Shown here: positions 36,467 through 49,267 of the stretch, piece by piece
How the letters are laid out: the number at the start of each line of letters is the position of its first letter
Numbering within the stretch: the stretch's first letter is position 1
Assembly (NCBI RefSeq): GCF_041146395.1
Contig: NC_090999.1
Span: 72,421,001-72,485,000, forward strand
From: Eulemur rufifrons
Taxonomy: Eukaryota > Chordata > Mammalia > Primates > Lemuridae
Direction: 5' to 3'
Length of the DNA stretch: 64,000 nucleotides
Translations under genes and position numbers: made by a program
Notes under the pieces: model-generated
Seen by the model: the letters and a program-made list of their open reading frames with translations, nothing else
Databases searched by the model: none
What the model was told of the DNA's origin: nothing

Positions 36467-39400
36467 AAAAATATGGGGGGCAAAATATGAGTTGTTTAAA
36501 AAACTCAGATTTTCTTCTTTCATTTTTTGTCATGCTCTTTCACTTTATTTTATGGAGTGAATGAATGAGCAAGGAAATATGAAAGAGATGCTGTTGACTG
36601 TAGTCAGTACACAAATAGAGCCAGTAAATAACAATCCAGCAATGCCTTTGAGATAATAAAAAGACATACTACTCTGAGCAAAAATGACATCCTGGATTTT
36701 TCCTATAAAATGAATCAGGGCAGTATTCAGCAATCTCTCCCCTTTTCATGACCCTGATAATTTTTCTTGGCACCATTTGACTCTACTAAATACATATTTA
36801 CTTCATAACTACCCACAGCAAAAGAATATGGTTAGTGATATTGTTGATACATGAACTACAAGACATTCTCACTTTCTCTTTCCCAGTTGTGCTGGCACTT
36901 GCTGACAGCTGTAAAAACTTGTTGTTGTCATATGCAGAGACAACTCCAAAGGCACACAGGGAACAGATGTGTGCTATAATAGTAACAAGGTGCCACTTTA
37001 AAAAAATACTTTTCAGCTTAGGGCTACATTTAAACCTTCAGGTACAGTTCATGAAACTCATAATGTGGGAGAGTGAATACTAGTTGGTGTCTTTGAGAGT
37101 CTCTAGAGGAAAAGACTCTGAGATATTGTTATCATTATCACCATCTTGCTAACTGAATCACAGTTAGTGTCGTGGTTATTACACCTAAGGGAGTGACTTA
37201 CTACCCTCTAGGTTGAAATAAAGGGCAAAATAAGATTCTTCCACTGGAGAAAGGTGGAACAAATTCAGGACACACTAAAGAAAAGGTATTCTATTCAATC
37301 TCAATCTTTTAAAAATAGAGAACTAAATTAATCTGAATATACAATCCTCAGTTTGGCCATATAAACTAATTGAGCATACGTTTCAGCTAAAGTGAATATG
37401 GATGGAAGGTCTTTGTAGAGTTAGATACATTCTTCTTTCTAAAGTATATGCATGCCTTATTTTTATAGAAATACAAAAGCGAAAACAAAACAATACAGCC
37501 AAGACGATTTTATACAAAAGCAGAATTGCACCTGAAAATGAAAGGACATAAATGTGCCTCAGATTGCATCATATTTTATCTCTCAGTCAGTTACGTTGTA
37601 AAATGGTAAGATGCTGTTGAAGTAATTCAATCAAATAAAGTGAAAGTAATATTGATGAAAACTGCTTTCATTTTTATTGACTCATAAACATTAGAGTGTA
37701 AATGTGTAGAGTTCTTTTCACACCCTATAGATAGAACGGAGTGTTCTAACTTTAAATATCTAGAAAGGAAATATAAATTGCATGTTACACTTGAACCTGA
37801 AACATAAAATTGTCACTATGGTTTGATGATGAAAAGATGAGCCCTTTTAGCAATGCTCTATTTTTCTCAGGAATTGTATTTTTTACTGTTTTTCCTGATG
37901 TAACTTTTGATTCTTCTTTCTATCATTTGTTTCTGATTGTGACCTCAATTTATTTTAAGTAGAATTGTTAAGTACCTTGTCTGTTTGCAGTAGTTCAAAT
38001 GTAGAATAGATGGATAAAACTAATAACCCTTCAAAGGAAATTCTGGCCTTGTGTTTCTGTATTTATGTACTAAAAATGGACGTGGTCTGGAAAATAGTTA
38101 AAAGATGAAAATGTCACTGGGCAGTTTTCTTAATTACTTCCTGAATAAATCTTAAATGATTAGGACATTTTAAACACTTGAAATATATTTAAAAATAATT
38201 AAACTAGGATAATTTACAGGAGAAAGTAGAGGGTACTGGGATGAGCAATTGTGACTTTAAGTGTGAACCATGGAAATAAAAGTGGCTATGTTTGATCATT
38301 TACTCAGCACTGGAGGCAATAATCAAGTTTCACAAATCAATTACACCTTAGAAGAGTGATGGCAGGGAGCAGATGCTTTATCAGCAAACCTCTATATTTT
38401 GTATCAGTTTGTCTCTTTGTATTTTTAAACATAAATCTGTACCATAGAATTTGTGTACAGACAACATTCTCTTCTCACTCCAGGTATTGACAACACAATA
38501 GGATTTGTGGATTTTGAACACCTTAGGGAAAAATTGCAATATGAGTAAAAATTGATATTATTACATTAAAAGATGATTTATAACGTAAAAATATATATCT
38601 CTTCAGAGTAATAGAGTATTTAGGAGAAAAATACATCAATTATATCAAATATTTTATAGCATATATGGATGTTAATATAGATACCTGGGAAGATTGATCA
38701 ATTTTATATTGTATAATTGTGTAAATATATGTTTTATATATTAAGCTAGGTGTTATCATTAGCAAGAATTGATAGCTCTGTTTTACAGCTCTTTATATCA
38801 AATCAAGAATGCTCTGTTTTGACTCATGTCAGATTAGAAGCAGTTGTATTTTTTTGTGTTGGTTTTCTTGGTAAACACATATTTTCTGTTTTGAAAGCTG
38901 TCAAAATGAAGTTAACATCAAATTGTTAAGATAATGTATTTTCCAACATTAATTCAGACCAATATTTTCACTGCATTTTGTTTAATATTGGCTAAATAGA
39001 AATTACTGAATGATACGGATAAAGGGAACATGAGAGTTATCAGTTGCAATGTGAATTTAGCTTTCAATGAATGTTTCCTCAAGAAACATAAAACAGAATT
39101 TGGAGCTTTTACAAAAATATCTGTTTCTCTTATTTCTAACATTTCAAATTGACATGTAATGTGATTTCCAAGCTATGAATAGTTTATTTAGTGAAAGATA
39201 GATGAATTGTATAGTGAATAGGAGCATGGTTGACAGATTTTATTGTATAAACTATGACAGTTTTGCCCTTATTTATTTAACTTGAAGGCCATTAAAAATA
39301 GTAAACACTAAAAAACTTGAAAAGTTACTAAATGTTTGGTTCTAGTTGATAATTATATTCTTAGGTCAAATTTAATGCAGGTTATACTTCGCCCTGAGTG

Positions 39401-39583
39401 ACTGATTGTACAGCATAAAGAATTGCTACATTTTAAAAAGTTGAAAATAGAAATGATTACATTGATAAAATTATGTTGAGATCAAATATCGTATTATTGA
39501 GTATGAATCTGCTAACAATGGCTGATTTACCACACCCATGTAGAAACCTTTAGAATGCATTAATTTTTGTCACCCGCCTAACA

Positions 39584-39735
39584 ATTTAGTAGTAAAATAT
39601 GTATATATGTATATATGCAGTGTAGATAATATATGTGTTTATATCTTATATAGTGTTATATACTATAGAATATTTTTAATATTAATACTGTATAATATAT
39701 ACATATGTATACTATATATACATTTAGTAGTAAAA
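39584..39735. repeat. AT-rich segment bounded by direct repeats
   Basis: ATTTAGTAGTAAAA occurs at 39584-39597 and again at 39722-39735. The 124 bp between are almost wholly TA/ATA-type text with several self-complementary blocks. Confidence 0.8.
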
Positions 39736-41268
39736 ATATATATGTAATAATGGGCCACTTAAAATGTCTAAACAATTATAAAACTTATCACTTTTTAATG
39801 TTCATTTATATATTACTTTATTTGTCCTCATTATGTTCTATTGTGCATGTTTTATAGGTTATTGAAGACCTAATCCTTGCTTTGTCTTATGTATTGTAAA
39901 TGCAATAGTTATTCTGGATAATTTGTATATACTTGTTCTTCTGATGCCATATAGTTGCTTGTTAAAATTATACATTTAATGTTTGCTTGACCCATTAAGT
40001 TTTGTGAATGCTATCTTGTTGAAAGTCATTATTATAATAAGTGGATAATATACTATCATTTCTATCCCTGAGTGGAGGATATCATTATGAGAATATTTCC
40101 AATGGATGATCTAAAGAAAAAGTTTGATTATTTTTGTGTGAAGGAAATGCAAAGGGATTTGCATTCCCAAGTAATAGATATCACTGATGTATAAAATTGT
40201 GTCTTGCTTTCACTGTATTTGGGATATTATATTGATCTCAAAAGAAAAGCAATTTTTAAAAGTAAGGCAAAAAAATATAACTACATTAATAGATAAGTGT
40301 TGTGATTAGTAGACCATTCAAAGAGCAATGACTTTATTTCTTATGCTAGAAGATAAAGAAGGCAACAAAATACATACTGATGATTCCAATAATATTGCAT
40401 TCAAAAGACTAGAAGCTTGGAAATGAAATCTGACATGATTCTATACATGTTATCAAGAGATATTATACATTTATTTTTAGTTCAAAAATAATGTTAATGC
40501 TTTTTGATTTGGAAATCATGAGTTCACATGGGTATTTATGTACTATATTTCACAATATAGTTAGATGTTTAAGTTTTCAGAGGTCAATTAGTAGTGTCCT
40601 CTTAAACAGATAATTCAAGTTTAACTGAACTCACATTTTGAATTTCACTTTTATTAGATACTTTCACGAATGTTTGGTTGAAAAGTTCTATGGACAGACA
40701 CTGTGCCCGAGTGGGTCAAAAACAAAGTGTAACACCTACCATGTTTGAGCTTTGGTGGAAGGTGGAGACATAATAAACTATGAGATCAAATATTTCTCAG
40801 AGCTTAATCATAGGGACAATATCTCTGCAAAATTTCAATGGGTATTCACTTACATGCACACGCATGCACACTCACAAACGGTTTTATGGTAAAGTACGTT
40901 GGAAAACTCTTGGTTAAACAAAAGTAAATCAGTTTCTTCACTGTAAGGGTTCTCAGAGACTGTATAATAAATTCAATAATAAGTTAAACAGTCTGAATCC
41001 AAGATATGTATACAATAGGAAAGGTGTTTCAAAATGAATTGACCATAGAAACCATGTTTTCATGAAATATCTCATAGGAGTTATCTTTCTCTGGAAATCT
41101 TAAAGAAATAACATAATGATTTATTTTTATTGTTACTAAATCTGACTGGCACTTTGAAACTATATCTTCCTTAAACTCTCCTTAACATTAATCATTTTTG
41201 AGCACTTCAATATTGGCTTCTAAGATATTGTGTTTTCCTTCTTTTCTGTATTCTTCTTCCATTTACAG

Positions 41269-41360
41269 GAGAAAACAAGTATGAATATTTTGTAGACAGT
41301 CCACCAAAAAGCAAATTGATTATGATGGCTTCCCACATTTTCTATACTTCAACCTCATAA
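41269..41360 (+). other. Weak candidate 3'-terminal exon
   Basis: A pyrimidine-rich tract ends in TTCCATTTACAG at 41268. One frame then reads 29 codons (ENKYEYFVDSPPKSKLIMMA...) to TAA at 41358. It has no polyadenylation signal close by and no known family. Chance is the default explanation. Confidence 0.12.
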
Positions 41361-41529
41361 TATGAGGTAAATCTCTCTTTCCCCCTTACAAAATGGAGGA
41401 AAATGAGTTTTTATTTAAGTCTGTTGTCTAACATAATATGAGGAAAGACAGTTTGTTGAGAGGTAGAGTCTCAACAAAGGTGGGGATTAAAAAGGCCCCA
41501 CAGAGCATCCATGATCCTGGTAAAACTAC

Positions 41530-43841
41530 CTCTTCTCAATTTTACATTATTCTCATCAGTAATGAAGGTGAAGAATCTGAAAATTCCCCATGAATGGTGA
41601 AACCACTACTTCTGATCCTCAACCTTCTCTTTCCTAAAACTATAAACTTTCTAAATGATCTTTCTATAGAAGACCACAATTTCAACTGATTATTGCATCC
41701 ACTTAGGAAATGAACAAAATTAATTCAAACATTTTCTGTATCCTTGTTTATGTCAGCATCCTAAGCCACTTAGTTCTTCTTTAACTACCTGGATTCTTAA
41801 AGACTCAGGCCTTTGTTCATGCACAGAAGGGACTCATTCTCCCACAATGTATACTCTTATAGTGTGACCACTGATTATAAAAAATCTTCTATACCCTCCA
41901 TGTCTCTTGATATTTCTTTCACTTCTTATTCTGACTGAAATCTGGATATCACCTAGGGACATTTCTTCCCCAGCAGTGCTCTCACATCCCCAGTAGCAAT
42001 GGTTCTAGAGTTAGGACAGGTTTCTATCTTTCCTCAAAACAAACGAATAAACAACAATCTGCTTTAATTGTAACAAGACAATATGTGTATGTTTTCCTAA
42101 CGGTTGCAATTACCTACCAAAAGGATCATTGCAATCTTACCACCTTGCTTATTACCTTTTTTCCACCAATTTGAATACTATTAGTAGTAATGTCATTGTC
42201 TAAGATATAGGCAGTCTATGCAACACATTATAATCTGAGTTTCATACTTTTCTTACCTCCAGTAATTTTGTTCTATACTTTACCCCAATCACATATTTTA
42301 TCATCATTCCTTCCAGACATTGTCATTACTAATATCTGGACAACTTCTAAAATTTTAATTATAACACCCCTGTTTCTGTCCCATATTTTCATATGAAAAA
42401 TATTGACTCTTCAAGAAGCCCAACTCCCAAAATTCTTTAATTCTACTATTACCTCCACCTACTGAAACCACCAATAATGTACTGTTCACCTCCCTACTTT
42501 GGTAGATATTCCTCCTTCTTACCAAGATCAGATTCCTTTGGGGTGTCATCGAAGCCATCTCTTTGTATCCAACTTCAATTTCCTTACTTTTTTTCTCACT
42601 CTCATTGGCTGGACTACCTAAACTGTAATGTTGGTTAAACCCTATTATCTTCTTATGCTCAACTTGCACTGGGAAAGCTAAGTAGGACTGGAAATAGACA
42701 AACGATCTGATTTATTCCTCTTTAAATATGACCACAGAGCTCAAGAGAGTCCTTAGAACACATTCAATTCTATTGCATTTCCCTAAAAAATATATTTTTC
42801 CTGTCTTCTTTTTTCTTTCTTAACACTTCTCCCCCCAAACAATTTCTCTCAACAGTTCTCAGAATTGCGTCTTGTTTCAGGTTACAGAAAACATTAAATA
42901 CAGTGGATTGACTTCCTGAATATCTTTCCTCTCTTGAAGACCACCGAATTTGATTTTACTGAAATTGTTCCTGTCAGTGTCATCACTGACCTGCACATTG
43001 AGTTGTTCATTGGTCAATTCTCACTATTTATTTTATTGATCTTATCTCAATTTAGCTCATCTTTTAGATGAGATATTAGACATTTGATCTTTCAAAACCG
43101 TATTGATGGCTCTTTCTCAAAACACTTTTTTAACTGAGGTCCTGTGACACACGTTTTGTGTGCATGTGTGTGTGTACTCACTGGTGTTTTTGCTGAATAA
43201 TCCTTCCTTCTTTCCTACCTCTTAAAGTTGCAGCATCTGACTTTTGTTTGAACATTGTTTTCTCTTACTCTTCTATAGTCACAAATGTATTACAGGACTT
43301 AAGATACCATTTATAAAATGATGTCACACAAATTTATTGTTCCAGTATCACTTTTCCCGTGAAATCCGCACTTCCATAGCTGACTGACTACTGATATTTC
43401 TGCTCAGATCTTCCTAGGAACGCCAAGCATAAAATGCCCTAAACTAAACATTTGATTACCCAAACCCACTGCTTTTTCAGTGTATCATTTCTCAGTAAAC
43501 AGTATAACCATCCACCCAGTGGTTCAAGCCAAAATCCTTGGAGTTATTCTTCACTTCTCTTTTATATACATACCCAATATCCATTGTTAGACAATACTTT
43601 AGTTTTACCTTCAAAACATATCCTAAATATAACCACTTCTCATCCCCATTCTGTATTATATTTGTCTAATTTCCACTATCTCTTGCCTTTATTACTACAA
43701 TAAAGCCTTAACTTGTCTCCATGCTTCTACTGTTGCTTTCATCATATATTTGTTACACATTCTTTCACAACATGAGTCAGATTATGTTTCTTCCCAACTC
43801 AAAATCCTCCAATGATTTCCTGCTCGGCTATGTATAGTAAG
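41530..43841 (+). mobile_element. L2 LINE, long copy, left portion
   Basis: The order follows L2 ORF2. TTCTGACTGAAATCTGGATATCACCTAGGG (41930-41959) matches the endonuclease 'ctgaaacctggctt' region. TTTTACTGAAATTGTTCCTGTCAGTG and CACTGACCTGCAC (about 42954-42997) match the RT start. CACCCAGTGGTTCAAGCCAAAATCCTTGGAGTTATTC and CAAAACATATCCTAAATATAACCACTTCTC (43510-43650) match the RT C-terminal part. The start is approximate. Many stops are present and no protein could be made. Confidence 0.75.
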
Positions 43842-44371
43842 TGTGAATAGTAAGTACATGTTAGTGGACAGACCAGACACAACATAATTTAGCCAGCTGA
43901 AATAAGATTTTCTTATTTAAACCACACATTGAAAAGTCAATAGGGTCATAATTCAGAGTACAGAGATCAGAACAATAGTATAAGAGCTCTACTTGTGAGC
44001 TTTAGAGTTATAGACGTCTTTACCAAGTTGAAATTAAAAACTTTAGTGAGATTTAACATCATATCATACCTCCTGGGAGTTCACCTCCTATTAGACTATA
44101 TCTACAGGAAGTTGGAGCAGTCTATCATATGATCTTGTAGGGTATTTATCTGTATTCATTCATCTGGGCCAGAGTCACAATTTTAATCTTAGAGATACAA
44201 AAGTATGTCCTAGGAGATAGTATATAGATCTCAGATATAAACAAAATTGTCATTTCTCATCTTCAGACTTTTAACCTAACAGCCCAGTATACCTTTTCTT
44301 AAGTAAGGGCTAAAGAATTAAACTTGGTTGTTTTCCTAACCTGTCTGCTACCATACTCTGGGATTCATACA
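43842..44371 (+). mobile_element. LTR inserted in L2 (possibly ERVL LTR16-like)
   Basis: About 530 bp that interrupts the L2. It begins TGTGAATAGTAAG and ends GGGATTCATACA (TG...CA), with an AATTAAA signal near 44315 followed by CTTGGTTGTTTTCC. Internal text such as CTTGTGAGCTTTAGAGTTATAG and TAAACAAAATTGTCATTTCTC resembles LTR16-type solo LTRs as I remember them. No retroviral genes are attached. A 5-bp duplication is not clear. Confidence 0.6.
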
Positions 44372-44770
44372 GCACTTGCCTTCACATTTAAGATAGAATC
44401 TAAATTCCTTCCCAATGCCCATACAATCCAACAATATTTACCCCTGGCTATCTCTTCAAACACATTTATTACCATCCTCAGTATGTACCAGACACCATAG
44501 CTTTCTTTCTAACTGTCAAGCACACTGTGAACTCCCTAGTTTCAGGGCTTTGTGCATACTATGCCCTCTACTATAATAATGCTTTTTGCCCAGAACCTAC
44601 CTGGCTTGCTTCTAACTCCACTGAGTTTTGGCTCGATACTAGTACCTCAGAGGGCCCTCTCTTAGTACCTAATCTGAAAGGTCACCCCACTTCATACTAC
44701 ATCACGCTGCTTTAAATTTTTATTCATAGCACTTATTAGTCTCTCAGATTTTTTTTGTTCAGTGTTTTTG
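44372..44770 (+). mobile_element. L2 LINE, 3' portion
   Basis: Resumes with TTCACATTTAAGATAGAATCTAAATTCC, the L2 'agagtaaaagccaaagtcc' block, then TACAATCCAACAATATTTACCCC, GTTTCAGGGCTTTGTGCATACTATGCC, TGCTTTTTGCCCAGAACC and the final CATAGCACTTATTAG. This is the usual L2 3' order. Confidence 0.8.
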
Positions 44771-46699
44771 TTGAATAAATAAAAAATTGCTTTGTGTAAT
44801 TAAGTAGCATGTGTGTTTACCTGAAATGCCAAAATATGAAACAGTTAATAAATTGTTAAGCTTTTAGCTTAATTGGGAAAACTCAGGTTTTCTGTTGTTT
44901 CACTTCACAAACTTACTACAATTAAGTGTCACTTTAATTAAAAAGCAATTTTAATGTATGTGACCAATGTTGTTTACCCTGCCAGCTTATTCTGATATGC
45001 TAATTTCAAATTAATTCATATAAAATGGAAATCATCATTACATTTAATGAAATTAAAAGGTTATTTGGCTTGAAAAGCTCAAAATAAATGAAAACATTCC
45101 TAAGTACTAAGAGAATAAAGACTCTTAAGAAGGACATGTATTTTTTTTCTGATATCTGTATTTTCAACTGAAGTGTAATTCTTCCTCTATCTCACCTTTA
45201 GGGAATCAAAAATGAGAACTCAACAGGGAGGAAAAGTGTGATAGTGTAGGTTGCTTGCTCTTGAAAACTTATTAAATTCTGAGAGAAAACAAGATTCAAA
45301 ATAATTGAAAATGCTCATTTTCAATTTGTCTTGTTTCCACTAGTGGAAGTTACTGTTGGCAAAGTAAAATGTGAAATTAACAAATAATATGATATACTTC
45401 TAAGATGTACTTTTTACCTATAAATCACTATTTATATTGGTAGTGTTCTCTGTTTCTCTCTCTCCACCTCTCTCCCTTTCTCCTTTCTCCTCTATACATA
45501 CACGCACACACACACTTGTTAAATATATATACAAAAACACAGTTTTCTAAATGTCCAAAAATGTCTCATGGATAGAATTAGTAATGCATTCCATGATAAT
45601 GGGGCATACTTTTTGTAAGCCTTTGCTCCAAGCAACAAGATTATGTGTTGGACTGATGAGCCTGCTGTGCTGACCTCAATGAATGACTAGTCCCATATAT
45701 TTGATGGTATTACAGATTGCTGGTGTGTTTATCACCAAATGAGGATAATCTTTCCTTTGATTTTTTTTTTTTTAATGTGGTTTCTTCTCCCTGGGAATAA
45801 CTATGTGCATCTACTGCTGTTCTCTTCCTAAGTGAAACACTGATAATTCTCAGGAAAGACTAATTTTGCCCTGTATATGAGATTGACTTCACTTTATCTA
45901 ATTGGTTAAGACTACCCCTAGTTCATTAAACAAGTACTGTAACTAAACACTTGACACCTAAAAGTCCTCTAAAACCCCTTTTATAAATCTTTATCCTGCT
46001 ACAATTCCAATAGATTGGCTTTCCTGTTCTAATGTAGGTAATGGATATGCAAAATAAAACCATTTATTTTTTTAAAGCACCATGTTATTTGGATAGTGAC
46101 AACATTGATTTTGTGCTCTCTGTTTAAATATACCATAAAAGTTGTTTCCAGGTAGAGTATTATTCCTTTCTCACTGTGAAAATGTCTGGTACAATGTGGA
46201 AAAAAATTTGTGAAGTATAAAAATTTTATTCATTAATATACTTTAAAGAAATTTATAGAACAAATTAAATTAGGAATACAAATACTAGGTATGATACTTA
46301 AAAGCCACATATATTAGTATTTCATTTTAATAAAATGCCATCATCACCTCTAAAGTGAGAGTGTTTATAGGGAATATGAATTAACTTTCTTTATCTTATT
46401 CAATTATTTACATGATTTCCTAGTGTATTCTTCCTAAATGCAAATAAAAGAACATGATTGCTTTAGTTTCAAGATGCATGGAGACATTAGGGTGACCTGA
46501 GGGTGACACAGGCATGACTTGCCTCTCAACATGAACCCAAAGATTGGATCAATTATCCCTGGGTCTTCCCTTGACTTATAAAAATACAGAAAAACAATTT
46601 TGTTATTGAGCTAAAGAAACTCATAAGAGATTGCTGTAAAAAAAAACTTTATGCTAATAAATTCCTTAAACATTATATATTTTTATTCTATATTCTCTT
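44771..46699. other. Unassigned AT-rich region
   Basis: About 1.9 kb with no gene or clear repeat. The block 44805-45075 is rich in TAATTA/TTAATT-type and octamer-like motifs. A CA microsatellite lies at about 45499-45515. Confidence 0.4.
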
Positions 46700-48090
46700 T
46701 TGAGAGATGAATATTAGACCTTCTTATTTCATCCTCCCTGTATCTTGAGTTCTTTATTTTCAACTCTTAACCACTCTGTTGCATTCTGGGTAATTTCTAT
46801 ATGCAGTTCTCCATTTTATCAGCTCTCTACCTTTAGTATTGTCTTAAATGCTATTTAACATGTCTGTCACTTGCCTTAATAAGCAAAACTATCTGTTAAC
46901 CCATTTTCAAATACATTCTCTCTCTCTCCTCATTCCCTGCTGAGTAAAACACTATCTTTAAAAGTTTTGCTATATATATATAAATATAAGGAAAAACATA
47001 TATTGCTGAGTTATTTACTAATATTTTGTTTAGGGTTTTTATATCTATGTAGAATACAAGATTGGCCTGTAAATATTGTTCTTCATGCTATCTTTGCATG
47101 GATTCTGTAACAGGGATGGAAATCTTTCATTTGGAAGACTGGAACATCTGTCTTGAGAACGAGTACTTTTATAAGTATATGATAACTTGAATTTTCACCA
47201 AGTGAACAAGTCCAAATAGCAACCTCTAAGGAAATAGAATATTATCAGTATTCAGAACTGTCTCATGCACCATTGTTAGATCTTACTTCTTGCTTCCTCA
47301 AGGATACCCACTATTCTGACCTAAATCAACATAGATTAGTTGTGGCTGGATTCTTGTTTGTTGTTTGGTTTTGTTACACTTCATATGAATTCACTGTATA
47401 GTATCTGGTATTTTTAAACTCAACGTTAGGTTTGTGATTTTTATTCTTATAGTGTTTAACAATAGTTTCTTTTCATAGTTCCATAAAAGATGTACTGCAT
47501 GAATATGCCACAATTTATTGTCTATTTTACTAGATTTGACACTTGAATTGTTCCCTTTTATGAATAATGCTGCTGTAAATAACCTTGCACATACCTTTTC
47601 TGTGCACATATATTTTGGTTGGGTATATATAGTGAAGTAACTGCTAAATCATAGATTCTGTTAGACAATTTTCCAAAGTGGTTAAACCAATTTAAAATCC
47701 AGTGGACAGATTTTAAATACTAATTCACTGCATTTAATAGTAAGTGTTTTACTTATGTTTTCCCTTTCTAATTTTCTTTGTTTAAGTAAACAATAGTTTT
47801 TGGAGGCTGCTATTTTGCCTAAATTTTTAAACTGTTGGCATAAAGACTTTCTTCATTCTATACTTATTTTTTCATTCTTCCTTTTTCTCCTTAATCTGTT
47901 TTTCCTGAGTTCTGCTTATTTTATTAGTAGGCTCAAATAATCAGCATTTGGTTTTGTTGACTCCATTTTAATTTTATTTTCTATTTCATTGATATCTGCT
48001 CATATATTTTTATTGTTTTTTTCTCATGTACTTTCTGTGCTTTAATTCCATTGTTTGGGGGTTTTTGTTATGTACTTTTTATCAGCTTCA
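46700..48090 (-). mobile_element. Mosaic of old L1M fragments
   Basis: Several diverged antisense L1M pieces lie side by side: 5'-region text at about 46720-46930, RT-region text at about 47010-47120 (AATATTTTGTTTAGGGTTTTTATATC), ORF2 end/3' region at 47390-47710 (GAATAATGCTGCTGTAAATAACC; TTTTCCAAAGTGGTTAAACC) and RT-region text at about 47920-48060 (ATTTCATTGATATCTGCTC). No frame survives. Boundaries are approximate. Confidence 0.6.
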
Positions 48091-48898
48091 TTAAGGTATA
48101 ATTGACTTACAATAAATTGCATATGTTAGAAGTATACAATTTGACACTTTAAAAATAAGAAACTTTTTGTTTTGGAATAGATTTAGATTTATAGAAAAGC
48201 TGCAAATACAGTACAGAGAATTCCCATATTCCAGAGGAAACTTCAGATCCAGTTCTCTCTATTATTTACATCTTACACTAGTATGGTGCATTTTTCAAAT
48301 TAATAAACCACTGTTGATACATTATTTATAAAGTCCATACTTTATTCAGATTTCCCTAGGCTTTACTTAATGCCCTTTTTCTATTCCAGGATTTTATCCA
48401 GGACACCACAATGAATTTATTTACCATGTCTCCTTAGGCTACTCTTAGCTGTGACAGTTCCCTACTGTCCCTACAGTTTCCTTTTTTTGCTTTTGATGCC
48501 CTTGAGAATTTTGAGGAATGCTGGCCAGATATTTTATAGAAAGTTGCCCAATTGTGATTTGTCTGATGTTTTCATCACGATTACACTGCATTTATATATT
48601 TTGGAGAGGAAGAACACAGAGGTAAACTGCCATATTTATCACATGATATAAGGTACACATGACCCACATGGCTTAACCACAGTCCTGTTAACTTTGATCA
48701 CCTGGCTGAGGCAGTTTGTCAGGTTTCTCCACTGTAGAGTTACTTTTTCCCTCTATTTTCATACTGTACTAATGAGAAGGAAATCACTATGCACAAACTG
48801 TACTTTAAGGTGCAGGAATTTAATCTTCTATTTGTTTTAGCTTTGGCTGTTAGAAGCTCTTTCATTTGATGCTTGTGTCCTTTTGACTGACCACATCA

Positions 48899-48938
48899 TT
48901 GTGTGTGTGTATGTGTGTGTATACGTGTGTGTGTGTGT
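48899..48938. repeat. (TG)n microsatellite, interrupted
   Basis: TG dinucleotides with two short interruptions (TA, TACG) inside the L1M 3' UTR. Confidence 0.9.
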
Positions 48939-49050
48939 ATCTTGAGAACTTCCTTACTCTCAGGCACTGCAGTATGCTCTATGCATAACCATCTTGTATA
49001 TATCTCACCCTAATTATAAAGAATTTCTCCAAGAACCCCTGGGTTCTTTT

Positions 49051-49267
49051 TTTCTTTTTTTTTTAGAGACAGGATCTTGCTATGTTGCTCAGGGTGGAGT
49101 GGTTCAGTACAGCAGTGACACAATCACAGCTCACTGCAACCTTGAACTCCTACGCTTAAGCAATTCTCCCGCCTCAATTTCCCCACGGGTGTGCAACCTT
49201 GAACTCCTATGCTTAAGCAATTCTCCCACCTCAGTTTCCCCACGGGTGTGCGCCACCACATTTGGCT
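49051..49267 (-). mobile_element. Alu monomer with internal tandem duplication
   Basis: Antisense Alu-type monomer: a T-rich tail at 49051-49063, AGAGACAGGATCTTGCTATG, GCTCACTGCAACCTTGAACTCC, and an end at GTGCGCCACCACATTTGGCT. A 57-bp block is present twice in tandem (49136-49192 and 49193-49249). Flanks CCCCTGGGTTCTTTT (left) and CCCCCGGTTCTTTT (right) look like a slightly decayed target-site duplication. The open frame 48994-49302 crossing the duplication is an artefact of the Alu. Confidence 0.8.
49136..49249. repeat. 57-bp tandem duplication inside Alu monomer
   Basis: Two adjacent 57-bp units, each starting GCAACCTTGAACTCCTA and ending CCCCACGGGTGT, differ at only about three positions (for example ACG/ATG, GCCTC/ACCTC, CAATTTCC/CAGTTTCC). 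Confidence 0.95.

Larger units (their letters stand above)
36467..41529. other. Unassigned AT-rich region
   Basis: About 5 kb with no confident gene or repeat. It contains an AT-rich segment bounded by a 14-bp direct repeat (39584-39735) and a splice-acceptor-like site with a short open frame (41269-41360). Confidence 0.45.
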
